A stretch of 64,000 nucleotides of DNA, taken from assembly GCF_001548115.1 (NCBI RefSeq), contig NZ_AP014821.1, positions 1,987,262 to 2,051,261 on the forward strand, written 5' to 3'. The notes under the pieces were generated by a model, which did not search any database, was not told the origin of the DNA, and saw only the letters and a program-made list of their open reading frames with translations. The translations under genes were made by a program, and so were the position numbers. This stretch comes from Geminocystis sp. NIES-3709 (GTDB lineage Bacteria; Cyanobacteriota; Cyanobacteriia; Cyanobacteriales; Cyanobacteriaceae). Below, in pieces: positions 15,535 through 24,557 of this stretch. Position 1 is the first letter of the stretch; each line of letters opens with the position of its first letter.

Positions 15535-17940
15535 TTATTTGTTGCTAATTTTTAAGTCCAATGCACCTTTAGGATAAACAATTCTTTGATGATTAAATTG
15601 TTGCCAAATATTGACAAAAACTTCTGCAATAGTGGGTAATTCTTCATATTTTATACCACTATTATCTAACTGATGATCTCGCCAACGGGCTTTAAAAATT
15701 TTGTTAATCATTGCCATTGCTTGATCTGGAGTCGCATCTTTCAACGATCGTAGTGCTGCCTCACAACCATCTGCTAACATTACAATACCTGTTTCTCTCG
15801 ATTGTGGCACAGGACCATCATAACGGAAAATCGTTTCATCAATATTGTGAATATTTTTTCCTTCCCCTTCCGCTTGAGTTTTTGCTTGATAATAGAAAAA
15901 AGAGATTAATATAGTGCCTTGATGTTGGGGAATAAAATCGATAATAGCTTGAGGTAAACCACATTTTTTAGCCATGATAATACCCTCGCTGACGTGTTTT
16001 TTGATAATTTCTGCACTCTGGTAAGGATTATTAATAATATCATGTTTATTTGGACCGCCCATTTGATTCTCAATAAAACCAAGAGGATCGTGCATTTTAC
16101 CTATATCATGATAAAGTGTTCCGGCTCTCACTAATTCAACATTACAATGAAGTTGACGAGCGGCCGCTTCTGCTAAACTGGCAACAAACATGGTATGTTG
16201 AAATGTACCCGGTGCTTCTGTGGCTAATCTTTTTAATAACGGACGATTAGGATTTGATAATTCTGCTAAACGTATAGGAGTAATTAAATCAAAAAATCTT
16301 TCTAAATAAGGAGAAATACCCAGGGCTAAAATACTATAAGTTAAGCCAACAGTGCCATGCCAAATAGCACCGGGTAAAATAGTGTACCAGATTGTTCCTG
16401 CTGTAGCACTACCAATTAAATGGACAATGAAATAAGTTGTTCCTTGAGTTAATCCGACTCCTGCACCTAGTAAGGCTAATTCTTCTCTGGAATGAAGACG
16501 ACTTGCCATCAAAGAGGCTAATATTCCTCCGGCAAAAGACGGAATTAAGTATTCCCAGCCCATCATCTCTGTTTGAAATAGGGTTAGTCCTGTCATTATA
16601 GTTACATTAGTTAAGGCTAAAGTAGGCCCATAGAAACTACTAACTAAAAATCCTAATGCTGGTAATGAGTTATATCCAACATCAAATACACTAATAACAG
16701 GAACAGAAATACTTAGTAACCATAGAAGTACTTGATCTCGTCTTCTTAGTCTGCCTTTAATTCTATTGGCGATCGCCATAAAAGAAAATACAGAAAAAGT
16801 TACTAGAACAGAAGAACCAGCAACTCCAGTCCAATTAATACTGCGACGACTTAAGTTAAAGTTATCGAGTAAAACAAAGTCTGTCTGGGTAATTTTTTCC
16901 CCTGCATCGACGATAACTTCATTTTTTTTGATAGAAACAACTACAGGTTCGATCGATAAAGCAGTTCTTTCAGCCCTTATTTTTGTAGCTTCTTCATCAA
17001 CTGTAAGATTAGAGTCAAGATTTTTAAACAGCAACTTTACCGCAATATTATTCACTTCTTTCGGAAGACGATTTTCTAAGTGAATTTCGACAGTTTTAAA
17101 TTTGATGTCATCAGGTAATCCGGGAGAAATTCCTTGAGTAAGAATTTTTTTCGCCACATTATTGACTTCTATTTTGGTTTTTTCCCAAGTTTGAGAATCT
17201 ATATCTAATAAAATACTTTTTTCCTCGTCATCAAGATCACTAATGTTAGATTGATAAATTTGACTTAGGGAATTTTGATAATTGTCTCGATATAGTTTTA
17301 ATTTAGTGAGAGTATTTTCAAACTCATTAGGACTAACTTTTTGTTTATAAACAAACAATGATTTAATTTTCTCATTGTAGGAAAAAGATGGTTGAGACGA
17401 TTCAATATCTTTGAGGAGTTTTTCCCACTGAGATTCAGAAATGGAATATAAATATTTTTGGGTAGAGAAAGGTAAGATATTTGTTTCAACGAGGGGAGTT
17501 TGATTAATTAGGAGACGAAGAGTGTCTATTTCTTCGAGTTTGCTATTTAGCCTGTTAATAATAGTCTGAGTTAAAGTTAAATCTTGTTGCAATACTGGCA
17601 ATAAACCATTGCGAGTTTTTCTTCGTAATTCTTCTGTACTTTTTTGATCTAAGAAGTCTCCATCACCCGGAGCAATTATTTTAGTAGGAGAAATAGTGCC
17701 AACGGCTAACTCTGGTTGGTTGTAGAAACGATAACTAACCAATCCGGTAATTGTGGAAACAGATAATAACACCATTACTGGTGAATGAATTTTATAGACC
17801 CATTGAAATATAAAAGGTTTATTTTCGTCTCTATATTTGGAACAATTTAACTCTCCCGTAGAATTTTTTACAGTAAAGGTTTGATGAGATTGATTTTGCC
17901 ACTTCTTGAAAGTGTGACGAATTAACTGTAACGTGTTCAT
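15535..17940 (-). CDS. PgpH-type 7TMR-HD phosphohydrolase, probable c-di-AMP phosphodiesterase
   Basis: An 801-residue membrane enzyme. After an N-terminal membrane segment (VMVLLSVSTITGLVSY, about 54-69), residues about 85-350 form the extracytoplasmic 7TMR-HDED domain. Residues about 370-560 contain a cluster of membrane segments (7TM-7TMR_HD). Residues about 580-790 are a cytosolic HD domain with FQHTMFVASLAEAAARQL, GTLYHDIGKM, KHVSEGIIMAKKCGLP and FIPQHQGT as metal-binding parts. Proteins of this architecture (PgpH) hydrolyse cyclic di-AMP in Firmicutes and are the usual form in cyanobacteria. It is monocistronic here. Function is inferred from family. Confidence 0.9.
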   Translation of the reverse strand: MNTLQLIRHTFKKWQNQSHQTFTVKNSTGELNCSKYRDENKPFIFQWVYKIHSPVMVLLSVSTITGLVSYRFYNQPELAVGTISPTKIIAPGDGDFLDQKSTEELRRKTRNGLLPVLQQDLTLTQTIINRLNSKLEEIDTLRLLINQTPLVETNILPFSTQKYLYSISESQWEKLLKDIESSQPSFSYNEKIKSLFVYKQKVSPNEFENTLTKLKLYRDNYQNSLSQIYQSNISDLDDEEKSILLDIDSQTWEKTKIEVNNVAKKILTQGISPGLPDDIKFKTVEIHLENRLPKEVNNIAVKLLFKNLDSNLTVDEEATKIRAERTALSIEPVVVSIKKNEVIVDAGEKITQTDFVLLDNFNLSRRSINWTGVAGSSVLVTFSVFSFMAIANRIKGRLRRRDQVLLWLLSISVPVISVFDVGYNSLPALGFLVSSFYGPTLALTNVTIMTGLTLFQTEMMGWEYLIPSFAGGILASLMASRLHSREELALLGAGVGLTQGTTYFIVHLIGSATAGTIWYTILPGAIWHGTVGLTYSILALGISPYLERFFDLITPIRLAELSNPNRPLLKRLATEAPGTFQHTMFVASLAEAAARQLHCNVELVRAGTLYHDIGKMHDPLGFIENQMGGPNKHDIINNPYQSAEIIKKHVSEGIIMAKKCGLPQAIIDFIPQHQGTILISFFYYQAKTQAEGEGKNIHNIDETIFRYDGPVPQSRETGIVMLADGCEAALRSLKDATPDQAMAMINKIFKARWRDHQLDNSGIKYEELPTIAEVFVNIWQQFNHQRIVYPKGALDLKISNK

Positions 17941-18081
17941 ATTATCGTAATTTGACTACAAAGACAAATCATAAATGTTTAATCTTAATTTGAATGAATA
18001 CTCCTCTACTGAATCTGATACTATTATAGTTTATTTGTTTTGTTCTATTACGATCGATCAATGTAAAATTGAGAATTGAGA

Positions 18082-19089
18082 ATGAAAAAAAATATGATCG
18101 AATCAAAAATAAAAGTAGGAGAAAACTTGTTTTTGTCTCCTATGGGATGTGGTACATGGGCGTGGGGAAATCGTTTTTTATGGGGTTATGATCCTAGTAT
18201 GGATAACCAATTACAGCAGGTTTTTAACTTGCACGTTTCCCAAGGGGTTACTTGGTTCGACACTGGAGATTCTTACGGTACAGGAAAATTAGACGGACGC
18301 AGTGAGAGTCTTTTAGGTAAATTTAGTCAAGAGTATCAAGGTGATCATCAACAGGATATTACGATCGCCACAAAACTAGCTGTTTATCCTTGGCGTTTAA
18401 CTCCCAAATCTATGATTAAGGCTTGTGAAAAATCTGCTCAGAGATTGGCAAGATCGATCGATTTAGTGCAAATGCACTGGTCTCCTGCCAAATATCTTCC
18501 TTGGCAAGAAAAGCCTTTATTAGATGGTTTAGCCCAGTTATATCACCAAAAAGCAGTAAAAGGGATCGGGTTATCTAATTATGGGGCGAAAAATTTACAA
18601 CGAGCTTATGAATATCTTAAGGAAAAAGGAGTCAAAATTAGTACTCTCCAAGTGCAATATTCTTTACTTTCTACTTATCCTTTTGTGCAGTTGGGATTAA
18701 AAGAATTATGTCAGGAGTTAAACATTCAAATTATTGCTTACAGTCCTCTTACTTTAGGTATTTTAACTGGGAAATACCAAGATTTGACAAATTTGCCATC
18801 AGGGCCCAGAAAAGGCTTATTTAAAGAATTATTACCAAAAATTAAACCTTTACTACAAACTTTGGAGGCGATCGCCAAAGATAATGGTAAAACCATGGCA
18901 CAAGTAGCCATAAATTGGTGTATTTGTCAAGGTACAATACCGATTCCGGGGGCAAAAAATTTGACTCAAGCTAGAGAGAATATTGGGGCGTTGGGGTGGC
19001 GTTTATCTCCATCGGAAGTGCTAGAATTAACCTCGATCGCTGTTAATTTGGATAAACAGATGATTCAAAATATTTTTCAAACGGAATAA
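18082..19089 (+). CDS. Aldo/keto reductase family protein
   Basis: An NAD(P)H-dependent TIM-barrel oxidoreductase of about 335 residues. Family features are TWFDTGDSYGTGKLDGRSE with the catalytic Asp and Tyr, ATKLAVYPWRLTP with the Lys, DLVQMHWSP with the His, GIGLSNYG, and the C-terminal cofactor segment GTIPIPGAKNLTQARENIGALGW. It resembles the cyanobacterial/plant branch that includes pyridoxal reductases, but the substrate cannot be read from sequence. The frame is open to a TTG at 18076; ATG at 18082 is chosen, and ATG at 18094 is also possible. Monocistronic. Confidence 0.9.
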   Translation: MKKNMIESKIKVGENLFLSPMGCGTWAWGNRFLWGYDPSMDNQLQQVFNLHVSQGVTWFDTGDSYGTGKLDGRSESLLGKFSQEYQGDHQQDITIATKLAVYPWRLTPKSMIKACEKSAQRLARSIDLVQMHWSPAKYLPWQEKPLLDGLAQLYHQKAVKGIGLSNYGAKNLQRAYEYLKEKGVKISTLQVQYSLLSTYPFVQLGLKELCQELNIQIIAYSPLTLGILTGKYQDLTNLPSGPRKGLFKELLPKIKPLLQTLEAIAKDNGKTMAQVAINWCICQGTIPIPGAKNLTQARENIGALGWRLSPSEVLELTSIAVNLDKQMIQNIFQTE

Positions 19090-19143
19090 AATAATTATGG
19101 TTCTTTCACTTTGAGTATGATAAATTATGTTTTAAAAAAGGTC

Positions 19144-19211
19144 TTAGGTATTAGGTGAAATTAAAACTGTCAATTGTTCATTGCTCATTTTTCATTGTTC
19201 ATTGTTCATGG
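19144..19211 (+). repeat. Short tandem heptamer repeats in spacer
   Basis: TTAGGTATTAGGT near 19144-19156 is followed by a run of heptamers: TTCATTG at 19191-19197, TTCATTG at 19198-19204 and TTCATGG at 19205-19211, with further degenerate copies just before. This resembles the short tandemly repeated repetitive sequences (STRR) known in cyanobacterial spacers. Degenerate CAACTATTAA-type words follow at about 19265-19300. Confidence 0.6.
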
Positions 19212-19353
19212 TTTCTGAGGAGTTCTTTGACAAACAATAACGGTATTTGTATAATGTTCTAAACTATCAACCATTAACCATCAACAATCAACTATTAATT
19301 TTTAGGGGCTTGATCTTCGAGTCCCTTAACTTTTTGGAGATAATAATATTTTT

Positions 19354-20829
19354 ATGAATTGGAAGCGATCGCTGTTAGCAATTTTAACTATACTGTCTAT
19401 GTATAGCGTTTTTTTTGCCCTTAGTCAGAGTTTAGGTGAACCTCAAGTTCAAGCACAATTGGAATTATATCAAACGAATTTGATTCTCAACGCCTCCTCA
19501 TGGAATCCCTCACAAGAAAATATTAGTAGTATTAGTCAGAATTTGATCGGTGAAAATCCTCTTTCTATTGCTCGATCAAGTTACGAAAAGGCTTTGACTT
19601 TAACTCAAGATTCTCTTAATAAATTAAAAGAAAATGAAGACTCGATCGCCACAGAAACCCCTAGACAACAACTAAAAAAAAGTATAATTCAAAATGAAAA
19701 ATTGATAGATGAATTAAATCTGAAATTAGGAATTATTCTTGCAGAAGAAAATAATCTTGATTTAGCGACTAATTATTGGCAACAAATATCAAATAAAAAT
19801 ATATCAGAAACCTTAAGCGATATTTGGGTAAAACAGGCTTATTTTGATGAAAAACTAGAAGAAAAAATTACTAATAAATTAGATAGTTGGTTTAAACTAA
19901 AAATTTTAGAAAAGAATTATAACAACGCCAATAATCAAATTAAAGTAGAAGAAATAATATATCAACAACAAAATTTAGCAGAAAAAGCTATTTATAGATT
20001 ATTTACCTTGAGCTTAATTCCCGTTTTTGGCGGAATAATTGGTTTTGGTTTAATTATATTTTTACTAATTCAATTACTCACAAAAAAACAAGATTCTATT
20101 CTTGCTATAAATTATAATATTTCTTGGGAATCTCCTTGGGATTGGGAAATTATTTGGCAAGTTTTCATCGTTGGTTTTTTCTTCCTGAGTCAAGTACTAT
20201 TGCCCATTATTTTTGGTATTGGTGGTTTTAATCCTGCGGTTTTAGGTATCAAGGGTAAAGCCTTATACGTTTTACTGAGCTACTTTTTAATGGCAGGGGG
20301 AGGATTATTAGTGTTGTATCTTTCCTTAAAACCCTTTTTTCCGTTGCCTCAAGATTGGTTTAAAATCACTAATAAAAATTGGTATTGGTGGGGAATCGGC
20401 GGTTATTTAGTGGCTATTCCTTCTGTTTTTTTTGTCTCAATCCTCAATCAACAATTGTGGCAAGGCAGAGGAGGTAGTAATCCCCTATTACTTCTCGCTT
20501 TAGAATCTCAAGATAAATTCGCCTTAGCAATCTTTTTTATTACTGCTTCCATTGCGGCACCAATCTTTGAAGAAATTATGTTTAGAGGTTTTTTACTACC
20601 GTCTCTCACTCGTTATCTTCCTGTTTGGGGTGCTATTATTGTCAGTGGAGTTATTTTTGCGATCGCCCATTTAAGTCTAGCAGAAACTATACCCCTCGCA
20701 ACTTTAGGGATTATTTTAGGTATAGTCTATACTCGATCGCGTAGTTTATTAGCGTCTATTATTCTACATAGTTTATGGAATAGTGGCACATTATTTAGCC
20801 TTTTTCTACTTGGAAGTAAACTTACATAA
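19354..20829 (+). CDS. CPBP-family intramembrane protease with N-terminal periplasmic helical domain
   Basis: A 491-residue membrane protein. A signal-anchor (SLLAILTILSMYSVFFALS) is followed by a helical region to about residue 210, then several membrane segments. The C-terminal half contains the CPBP (CAAX protease/bacteriocin-processing) motifs: motif 1 EEIMFRGFLLPSL with the paired glutamates and Arg, motif 2 IIFAIAHLSL-type sequence with His, and a third region SIILHSLWNSGTLF. These are the conserved acidic and His residues of intramembrane glutamic proteases. Substrate unknown. The N-terminal 200-residue helical extension with tetratricopeptide-like flavour occurs in cyanobacterial members. 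Confident on the family. Confidence 0.9.
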   Translation: MNWKRSLLAILTILSMYSVFFALSQSLGEPQVQAQLELYQTNLILNASSWNPSQENISSISQNLIGENPLSIARSSYEKALTLTQDSLNKLKENEDSIATETPRQQLKKSIIQNEKLIDELNLKLGIILAEENNLDLATNYWQQISNKNISETLSDIWVKQAYFDEKLEEKITNKLDSWFKLKILEKNYNNANNQIKVEEIIYQQQNLAEKAIYRLFTLSLIPVFGGIIGFGLIIFLLIQLLTKKQDSILAINYNISWESPWDWEIIWQVFIVGFFFLSQVLLPIIFGIGGFNPAVLGIKGKALYVLLSYFLMAGGGLLVLYLSLKPFFPLPQDWFKITNKNWYWWGIGGYLVAIPSVFFVSILNQQLWQGRGGSNPLLLLALESQDKFALAIFFITASIAAPIFEEIMFRGFLLPSLTRYLPVWGAIIVSGVIFAIAHLSLAETIPLATLGIILGIVYTRSRSLLASIILHSLWNSGTLFSLFLLGSKLT

Positions 20830-20987
20830 GTCGGATTTGCTGAATAAATCCTTTTCCCTATCCACATCCACCTGTCTTATTGATTGATACCCATAGAAAA
20901 CTATATAGATTTTGTCTTATTCCCCTCTCCCTGTCCACCTGTCATACTGTCTTGTCTCTACCGACAGAAAAATACATGAATTTTAGC
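20830..20987. repeat. Spacer with degenerate CTGTC/CCACCTGTC repeats
   Basis: The convergent spacer contains CCACCTGTC twice (about 20868-20876 and 20935-20943) within runs of CCCT/CTGTC words, a low-complexity pyrimidine repeat that also occurs at about 56860-56890 (CCTGTCTACCTGTCTCC). These are short scattered repeats with no coding content. Confidence 0.45.
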
Positions 20988-22064
20988 TTACCTCACAGAA
21001 TAATATAGTTCAGCACCAATTCCTCCATACTGTTTTAATTTTTCTGCACCCTCACCATAAACAAATTCAACCTGTGCACCTGATAAAATAACTTCAACAA
21101 TAAGAGAGTCAAATTCTTCTGTATCCATAGGATAAGGAATTACTAAAGTTTTTACTCTCGCTTCACTTAACGCTTTTTCAACTCCTTGTTTTTCAATTAC
21201 CGCAGTAGCATTTTTATTAAATTTATAGATCAAGTTCTCTACAACAGTAACATCATGATCCTGCTCATAAGCGTAGGCGATAGGGCGAACAATCTCAGCG
21301 ATTTCGTTATCGGCAAGTTTGAAGTCCATCGGTTCAATGGCAACTACTAAGTTTCTAACGGCGGGATTAAGAGCATTTTTAATTTTTCCTGCTTGTTTCA
21401 AATTACCACCAAAAATAATACGAGAATCTTCTAAATGATCGAGAAAATATTGATTGATTTCTGTTACCATTTCCCTGATAAAACGAACGTCAAATTCTCT
21501 GTCACGGCGATCGTCTGTAAGGGTATTCGCTTTGCGTCCAAATTTGCGAGACAATTCATGTTCTGTCTCTATCCTTATTTCATTAGTCGATCGAGTTAAA
21601 AATACTTCTACTATTCTCGCTTCCGAACCAGAGAAAAGGATGGCAGAATATTCTTTATACTGATCCATAGCAAATAAAAGGTGCTTAATTTGTGGCAATC
21701 CATAATATATTGCCGTTTTCATGGGTATGGGTAAATCAACACCGATTATATCTTTAAAATCAGTGAACACAACAATCGATCGACCTGTGGGCTTTTCACT
21801 CTGTAGATAATTCATGATCATTGTTTCCGTCTCAGACCAAATTTTCTGATTATCCCAACGCTTCATTTCTTCTGGATCTAATTGAGACTCAATTCGTTTT
21901 AACTCGTTTTTTAATTCAATTTGCCATGCTGGTTGTTCTCTTCTATTATCTGGATTTGTGGAATCAATATCTACATAAACACTTAAAATAGGATTGTTTT
22001 GATAATTATGAGTACCAACAAATTCAGTAAATATTTCAAGTATTTGGTGTATATCGGTTTTCAT
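20988..22064 (-). CDS. baeRF/VLRF1-like protein (bacterial relative of release factor eRF1)
   Basis: A 358-residue soluble protein. It begins with an open beta-strand region (NNPILSVYVDIDSTNPDNRREQPAW), continues through SIVVFTDFKDIIGVDLPIPM and AILFSGSEARIVEVFL, and ends with a domain carrying TLVIPYPMDTEEFDSLIVEVILSGAQVEFVYGEGAEKLKQYGGIGAELYY. The last part resembles eRF1 domain 3/L7Ae-like folds and the layout fits the baeRF group, predicted to act on ribosomes, possibly in rescue or stress response. The catalytic GGQ motif of true release factors is not seen. No close gene partner. The family assignment is by pattern only. Confidence 0.6.
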   Translation of the reverse strand: MKTDIHQILEIFTEFVGTHNYQNNPILSVYVDIDSTNPDNRREQPAWQIELKNELKRIESQLDPEEMKRWDNQKIWSETETMIMNYLQSEKPTGRSIVVFTDFKDIIGVDLPIPMKTAIYYGLPQIKHLLFAMDQYKEYSAILFSGSEARIVEVFLTRSTNEIRIETEHELSRKFGRKANTLTDDRRDREFDVRFIREMVTEINQYFLDHLEDSRIIFGGNLKQAGKIKNALNPAVRNLVVAIEPMDFKLADNEIAEIVRPIAYAYEQDHDVTVVENLIYKFNKNATAVIEKQGVEKALSEARVKTLVIPYPMDTEEFDSLIVEVILSGAQVEFVYGEGAEKLKQYGGIGAELYYSVR

Positions 22065-22173
22065 GTTTTTTGATATTTTGATTAAGTGAAGTGCGATGAT
22101 TAAATAATTATTTCTCGTGATCTACATTTAATTTTCGATGATTCATCGATTTTTAAGTGTTAACTTTTATAAC

Positions 22174-22297
22174 TATAGCAATCCTAAATGAGTTGTAAAT
22201 AATCAAAGATTATCAAAAATCAAGCCAAATCCTTGTTAGTAATGACCAATGACAAAATCTTTACGTTTTGAGACACAACCTAAATAGAAATGCTATA
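22174..22297. repeat. MITE-like element with imperfect 23-bp terminal inverted repeats
   Basis: The left end begins TATAGCAATCCTAAAT at 22174; the right end, read on the other strand from 22297, begins TATAGCATTTCTATTT. Over 23 bases the two ends match at 17 positions and both run into TTGT. The 124-base unit contains no gene. It occupies the upstream spacer of the ABC1-kinase gene and the divergent baeRF-like gene. Similar half-sites (TATAGCATTT, TATAGCGTTT) occur elsewhere in the window, for example near 24157 and 54514. Confidence 0.6.
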
Positions 22298-22403
22298 TGT
22301 ATTTTTCTTCTATTAAAATTCCATTACATTACAAAGTGACACTACTCGATCGAGACAAAACAGGTTAACGTTTAATTACTTATTCCTAATTAATAATTAA
22401 CTT

Positions 22404-24038
22404 ATGTTTTCTTTAACTCAAACCAGTTCACGACAAAGAGAAATTATTGAAATAGTCTTGGGAAATGGTTGGGAATATATGCGTGGTATTCTTACAGGAG
22501 GCAAATCCGATAAACCTCAACTACCACCTCCTGAAGTTTTTCGCAAAATCTTAGTGCAATTAGGCCCTTTTTACGTCAAATTTGGTCAGCTACTCAGTAC
22601 TCGTCCTGATTTACTACCTCCTAAATACATAGAAGCATTAACAGCACTTCAAGCACAAGTTCCCCCCGTTGCATGGGGTTTAATTGAACAAACTTTAACA
22701 CAACAATTAGACCAATCCCTAGAAACAATATTTACAACGATCGATCGTCAACCTGTAGCCGCAGGTTCGATCGCTCAAATACACAAAGCCACCTTAACTA
22801 CAGGAGAAGAAGTAGCCATCAAAGTACAACGACCTGATATTGATAGAATTGTTAATCAAGACGTAATTTTGATCAAAGGGATTGCGGAAATTATCTCCTT
22901 AACTGACTTTGGCAATGAATATGATGTGGTTAACTTAGCAGATGATTTTACCAAAGCCGTACTTGCAGAATTAGATTTTCATCAAGAAGCCAACTTTACC
23001 GATAAATTAAGACAAAATCTGAGTAATAGTCCTTGGTTTGACTCTCAACAACTCACTATCCCCAAAATTTATTGGCAATTTACCACTCAAAAAGTTTTAT
23101 TCATGGAATGGTTAGACGGTAAACCAATTCTTTCTGCTGATATTCCCAACACTCCCAAAACAAGACAACAAGTTAGTACCCTATTATTTAGAGCTTTTTT
23201 TCAACAAATATTTATTGATGGTTTCTTTCATGCCGATCCTCATCCTGGCAATATATTCTACCTTGATAACAACAAAGTCGGTTTAATCGATTGTGGCATG
23301 ATTGGCAGACTGGATCCTAAAACTCAACAACTACTAACAGAAATGTTATTAGCGATCGTTGATATAGATGCCCAAAGATGTGCTCAGCTTACCCTCGAAC
23401 TGTCAGATACTAATGCTATTCATACCAACATCGCAAGATTAGAAAATGACTATCAAAAAATGCTCAGAAAATACTATAACCTCAGTCTTTCTCAATTAAA
23501 TTTTAGTGAAGTATTTTACGAGATTTTAGAAGTTGCCCGATCGAATAAAATCAAATTACCTAGTAACATGGGATTATTTGCCAAAAGCCTTGCCAATTTA
23601 GAAGGAGTTGCTCGAAAATTTAATCCTAATATCAATCTTCTCGAAGAAATAAAACCTCTCATAACGGATCTTTTTCGCCGTCAATTTATTGGTGATACTC
23701 CTTATCAGACTCTATTTAGGACAGTTTTAGACTTAAAATCTATTACTTTACGATCGCCCCGCCAAATAGATTCAATCCTCGATAGACTCAGTTCAGAAAC
23801 TTTCCAATGGCAACTACAAATTAGGGAAATAGAAGGCTTAAGGCGTAGTGTCGATGACTCAGCGAACCGTTTATCCTTTAGTATTGTTGTTGGCTCATTA
23901 ATTATGGGGGCAGCAATCATTAGTACTGGTGCAACCACCGGACAATTAATATTCTTGAGTAACATTCTTTTTGCCGTTGCCACCTTACTAGGATTATGGC
24001 TTATTATCAGTATCCTTCGATCGGGCAGACTGAAATAA
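22404..24038 (+). CDS. ABC1/AarF/UbiB-family atypical kinase
   Basis: A 544-residue protein of the ABC1K family, linked in cyanobacteria and plastids to prenylquinone metabolism and stress tolerance. The family KxGQ motif appears as VKFGQLLSTRPDLLPP, followed by the Ala-rich loop PVAAGSIAQIHKATL in place of a normal glycine loop, the ATP-binding Lys in EEVAIKVQRP, the catalytic segment FFHADPHPGNIFYL and the metal site LIDCGMIG. Two hydrophobic segments near the C-terminus (about residues 500-540) probably anchor it in a membrane. Start by ATG at 22404. Substrate not predictable. Confidence 0.92.
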   Translation: MFSLTQTSSRQREIIEIVLGNGWEYMRGILTGGKSDKPQLPPPEVFRKILVQLGPFYVKFGQLLSTRPDLLPPKYIEALTALQAQVPPVAWGLIEQTLTQQLDQSLETIFTTIDRQPVAAGSIAQIHKATLTTGEEVAIKVQRPDIDRIVNQDVILIKGIAEIISLTDFGNEYDVVNLADDFTKAVLAELDFHQEANFTDKLRQNLSNSPWFDSQQLTIPKIYWQFTTQKVLFMEWLDGKPILSADIPNTPKTRQQVSTLLFRAFFQQIFIDGFFHADPHPGNIFYLDNNKVGLIDCGMIGRLDPKTQQLLTEMLLAIVDIDAQRCAQLTLELSDTNAIHTNIARLENDYQKMLRKYYNLSLSQLNFSEVFYEILEVARSNKIKLPSNMGLFAKSLANLEGVARKFNPNINLLEEIKPLITDLFRRQFIGDTPYQTLFRTVLDLKSITLRSPRQIDSILDRLSSETFQWQLQIREIEGLRRSVDDSANRLSFSIVVGSLIMGAAIISTGATTGQLIFLSNILFAVATLLGLWLIISILRSGRLK

Positions 24039-24257
24039 ATTTAGTCAATCATCCAGTTATAAACATTATGATTAGTAAATAAAAATTTTGTTCACTAAAT
24101 TTTCTTGTTTCAGATACAACCAACAAGAAATTAACTTTCTTGACTTGAGTTTGATATATAGCATTTTTTATGGTTACGAGGTACAAAAATAAAATTAAAG
24201 TCTTCCTTCTTAAAAGATTTAAGCATACCTCATTAGTCTAGAAATTGTTATAAAAAC

Positions 24258-24319
24258 AGGAATCCCACCATAGTTTAGTTAGGGGTTGGGTGGCAAAAAA
24301 CTATTTTTGCGAAAGTCCT
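24258..24319 (-). repeat. 62-bp MITE-like repeat, copy 2
   Basis: Read on the minus strand it starts AGGACTTTCGCAAAAATAG, as copy 1 at 10537-10593 does, and ends in ATGGTGGGATTCCT where copy 1 has ATGGGGGAGTCCT. The first 25 bases are identical and the remainder is clearly related. It lies in the spacer before the porin leader. Confidence 0.65.
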
Positions 24320-24410
24320 CATTAAGCACTTGTCATTTCAAATTTTATAAGTTACGATATTTGCAATAAACTAATTAAAAACCGTTCAGGAAGAACAGGA
24401 GGTGATGCCC

Positions 24411-24482
24411 ATGATAGATAGTAGTAGTAATATGGTGGGTTTTCTGGAGATTCAAGCTCGGCTGTGTGCTGGGGCTGTGTAA
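24411..24482 (+). CDS. Candidate 23-residue leader peptide upstream of the porin gene
   Basis: A 23-codon frame beginning MIDSSSNMVGFLEIQARLCA and ending in Gly-Ala-Val-TAA. A perfect AGGAGG at 24397-24402 sits 8 bases before its ATG, stronger than almost any other ribosome binding site in the window. A second in-frame ATG at 24405 is too close to that site. The coding stretch is notably richer in G than its surroundings. It has no membrane segment. Its stop codon lies in the stem of a hairpin (24478-24498). The porin start is 320 bases downstream. I do not recognise the peptide; it may be a small protein or a translated regulatory leader. Confidence 0.5.
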   Translation: MIDSSSNMVGFLEIQARLCAGAV

Positions 24483-24498
24483 TCAGAAAAAGATTACA
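24478..24498 (+). promoter_or_regulatory. Hairpin overlapping the stop codon of the 23-codon frame
   Basis: TGTAATC at 24478-24484 pairs perfectly with GATTACA at 24492-24498 around the loop AGAAAAA. The stop TAA of the small frame is in the left arm. There is no T-tract after it, so it is not a classical terminator. It could couple translation of the peptide to RNA folding. Confidence 0.45.
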
Positions 24499-24557
24499 GA
24501 CTGGATTAACAAAAGTTAAAAGTCTTGACTCATTATTCCTTCCAGCAGTCAGAACTT

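Noticed and set aside
19141-19300. CRISPR array from the clustered short repeats
   Set aside because: Repeat units are 7-14 bases, degenerate and nearly contiguous, without constant 25-40 base repeats, unique spacers or cas genes.
24384-24402. Resemblance of CGTTCAGGAAGAACAGGAGG to a glutamine riboswitch core
   Set aside because: The conserved GGAAGTAGG-type core and flanking stems of the glnA or downstream-peptide motif are not present; AGGAGG is better read as a ribosome binding site.
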